From Rhodococcus oryzae (lineage in GTDB: Bacteria > Actinomycetota > Actinomycetes > Mycobacteriales > Mycobacteriaceae): 64,000 nucleotides of DNA. The notes under the pieces are model-generated. The model saw nothing but the letters and a program-made list of their open reading frames with translations, made no database searches and was not told the DNA's origin. Each line of letters begins with the position of its first letter. Position 1 is the stretch's first letter. Position numbers and translations under genes: made by a program. Of this stretch, positions 63,954-64,000 are shown piece after piece. The stretch lies in assembly GCF_005049235.1 (NCBI RefSeq), contig NZ_SUMD01000007.1:230602-294601 (forward strand), written 5' to 3'.

Positions 63954-64000
63954 TGTTCGGCGGTGTCCTACTCTCCCACACCCTGTCGAGTGCAGTACCA
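63954..64000 (-). rRNA. rrf: 5S rRNA, 3' part (cut by window end)
   Basis: The minus strand reads TGGTACTGCACTCGACAGGG followed by TGTGGGAGAGTAGGACACCG and CCGAACA, the conserved 3' portion of bacterial 5S rRNA. About 47 bases are visible; the rest and presumably 23S and 16S lie to the right. Confidence 0.93.

Overview
High-GC actinobacterial chromosome, most likely a member of the Mycobacteriales (Gordonia, Tsukamurella or Rhodococcus type). Evidence is the gene content (almost every enzyme matches a known Mycobacterium tuberculosis or Rhodococcus steroid-degradation protein), frequent GTG/TTG starts, ATGA/GTGA translational overlaps and Tat-type signal peptides. The window is essentially a cholesterol/steroid catabolic island in which the KstR2 regulon (rings C and D) and much of the KstR regulon (rings A/B and side chain) lie side by side.

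Region 1 (1-18.1 kb): the C/D-ring (HIP) module. Two short-chain dehydrogenases (Rv3548c/Rv3549c-like, minus) face echA20-ipdA-ipdB-ipdC (plus); kstR2-fadA6 (minus) face an odd SDR; ipdF-fadE30 (minus) face fadD3-enoyl-CoA hydratase-fadE31-fadE32-fadE33 (plus). Three KstR2-type operators sit in the three divergent gaps. Passengers are a DUF2277 gene, a TetR gene and an AbiEi/DUF559-like gene bounded by stop-codon-linked inverted repeats.

Region 2 (18.1-27 kb): SnoaL-like protein, cyp142 divergent from an SDR + acetoacetate-decarboxylase-like pair with a KstR-type box between them, a divergent MFS/MarR pair with repeated operators, a Tat-exported neutral ceramidase, a secreted protein, and a 300-bp scar made of fused relics of hsaB and of the ceramidase 3' end.

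Region 3 (26.9-41.3 kb): A/B-ring degradation. hsaA-hsaD-hsaC-hsaB (minus) faces kshA plus a small Cys-rich protein (plus) across two KstR boxes; a KstD-like flavoprotein with hsaE-hsaG-hsaF (minus) faces kstD-MaoC hydratase (plus) across two more; then a Tat-exported, covalent-FAD type II cholesterol oxidase.

Region 4 (41.3-53.2 kb): a FadD gene with an apparent one-base frameshift, an AidB-like acyl-CoA dehydrogenase, a PaaX-like regulator, a translationally coupled MoxR/DUF58/DUF4129 membrane cluster, a SCO6745-family protein, a bile acid:sodium symporter-family transporter, zapE and a TetR gene with its palindromic operator.

Region 5 (53.2-64 kb): the steroid side-chain lyase/dehydrogenase operon fadE28-fadE29-chsH2-chsH1-ltp2 (minus, behind a perfect KstR box), fadE34 (minus) divergent from kstR (plus) across another perfect KstR box, then a trehalose-phosphatase/GH15 fusion, a terminator, a pair of 76-bp tandem repeats and the 3' end of an rRNA operon (partial 5S rRNA, minus).

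Together the enzymes take a C3 side-chain CoA ester to the C19 steroid (ChsE1E2, ChsH1H2, Ltp2), open rings A/B (KstD, KshA, HsaABCD), finish the A/B fragment (HsaEFG) and degrade HIP (FadD3, IpdF, FadE30, IpdC, EchA20, IpdAB, FadE32/33, FadA6). Not seen here: mce4, cyp125, fadA5, fadD19, kshB. I did not find an obviously undescribed multi-gene system; the most interesting leads are listed as findings.
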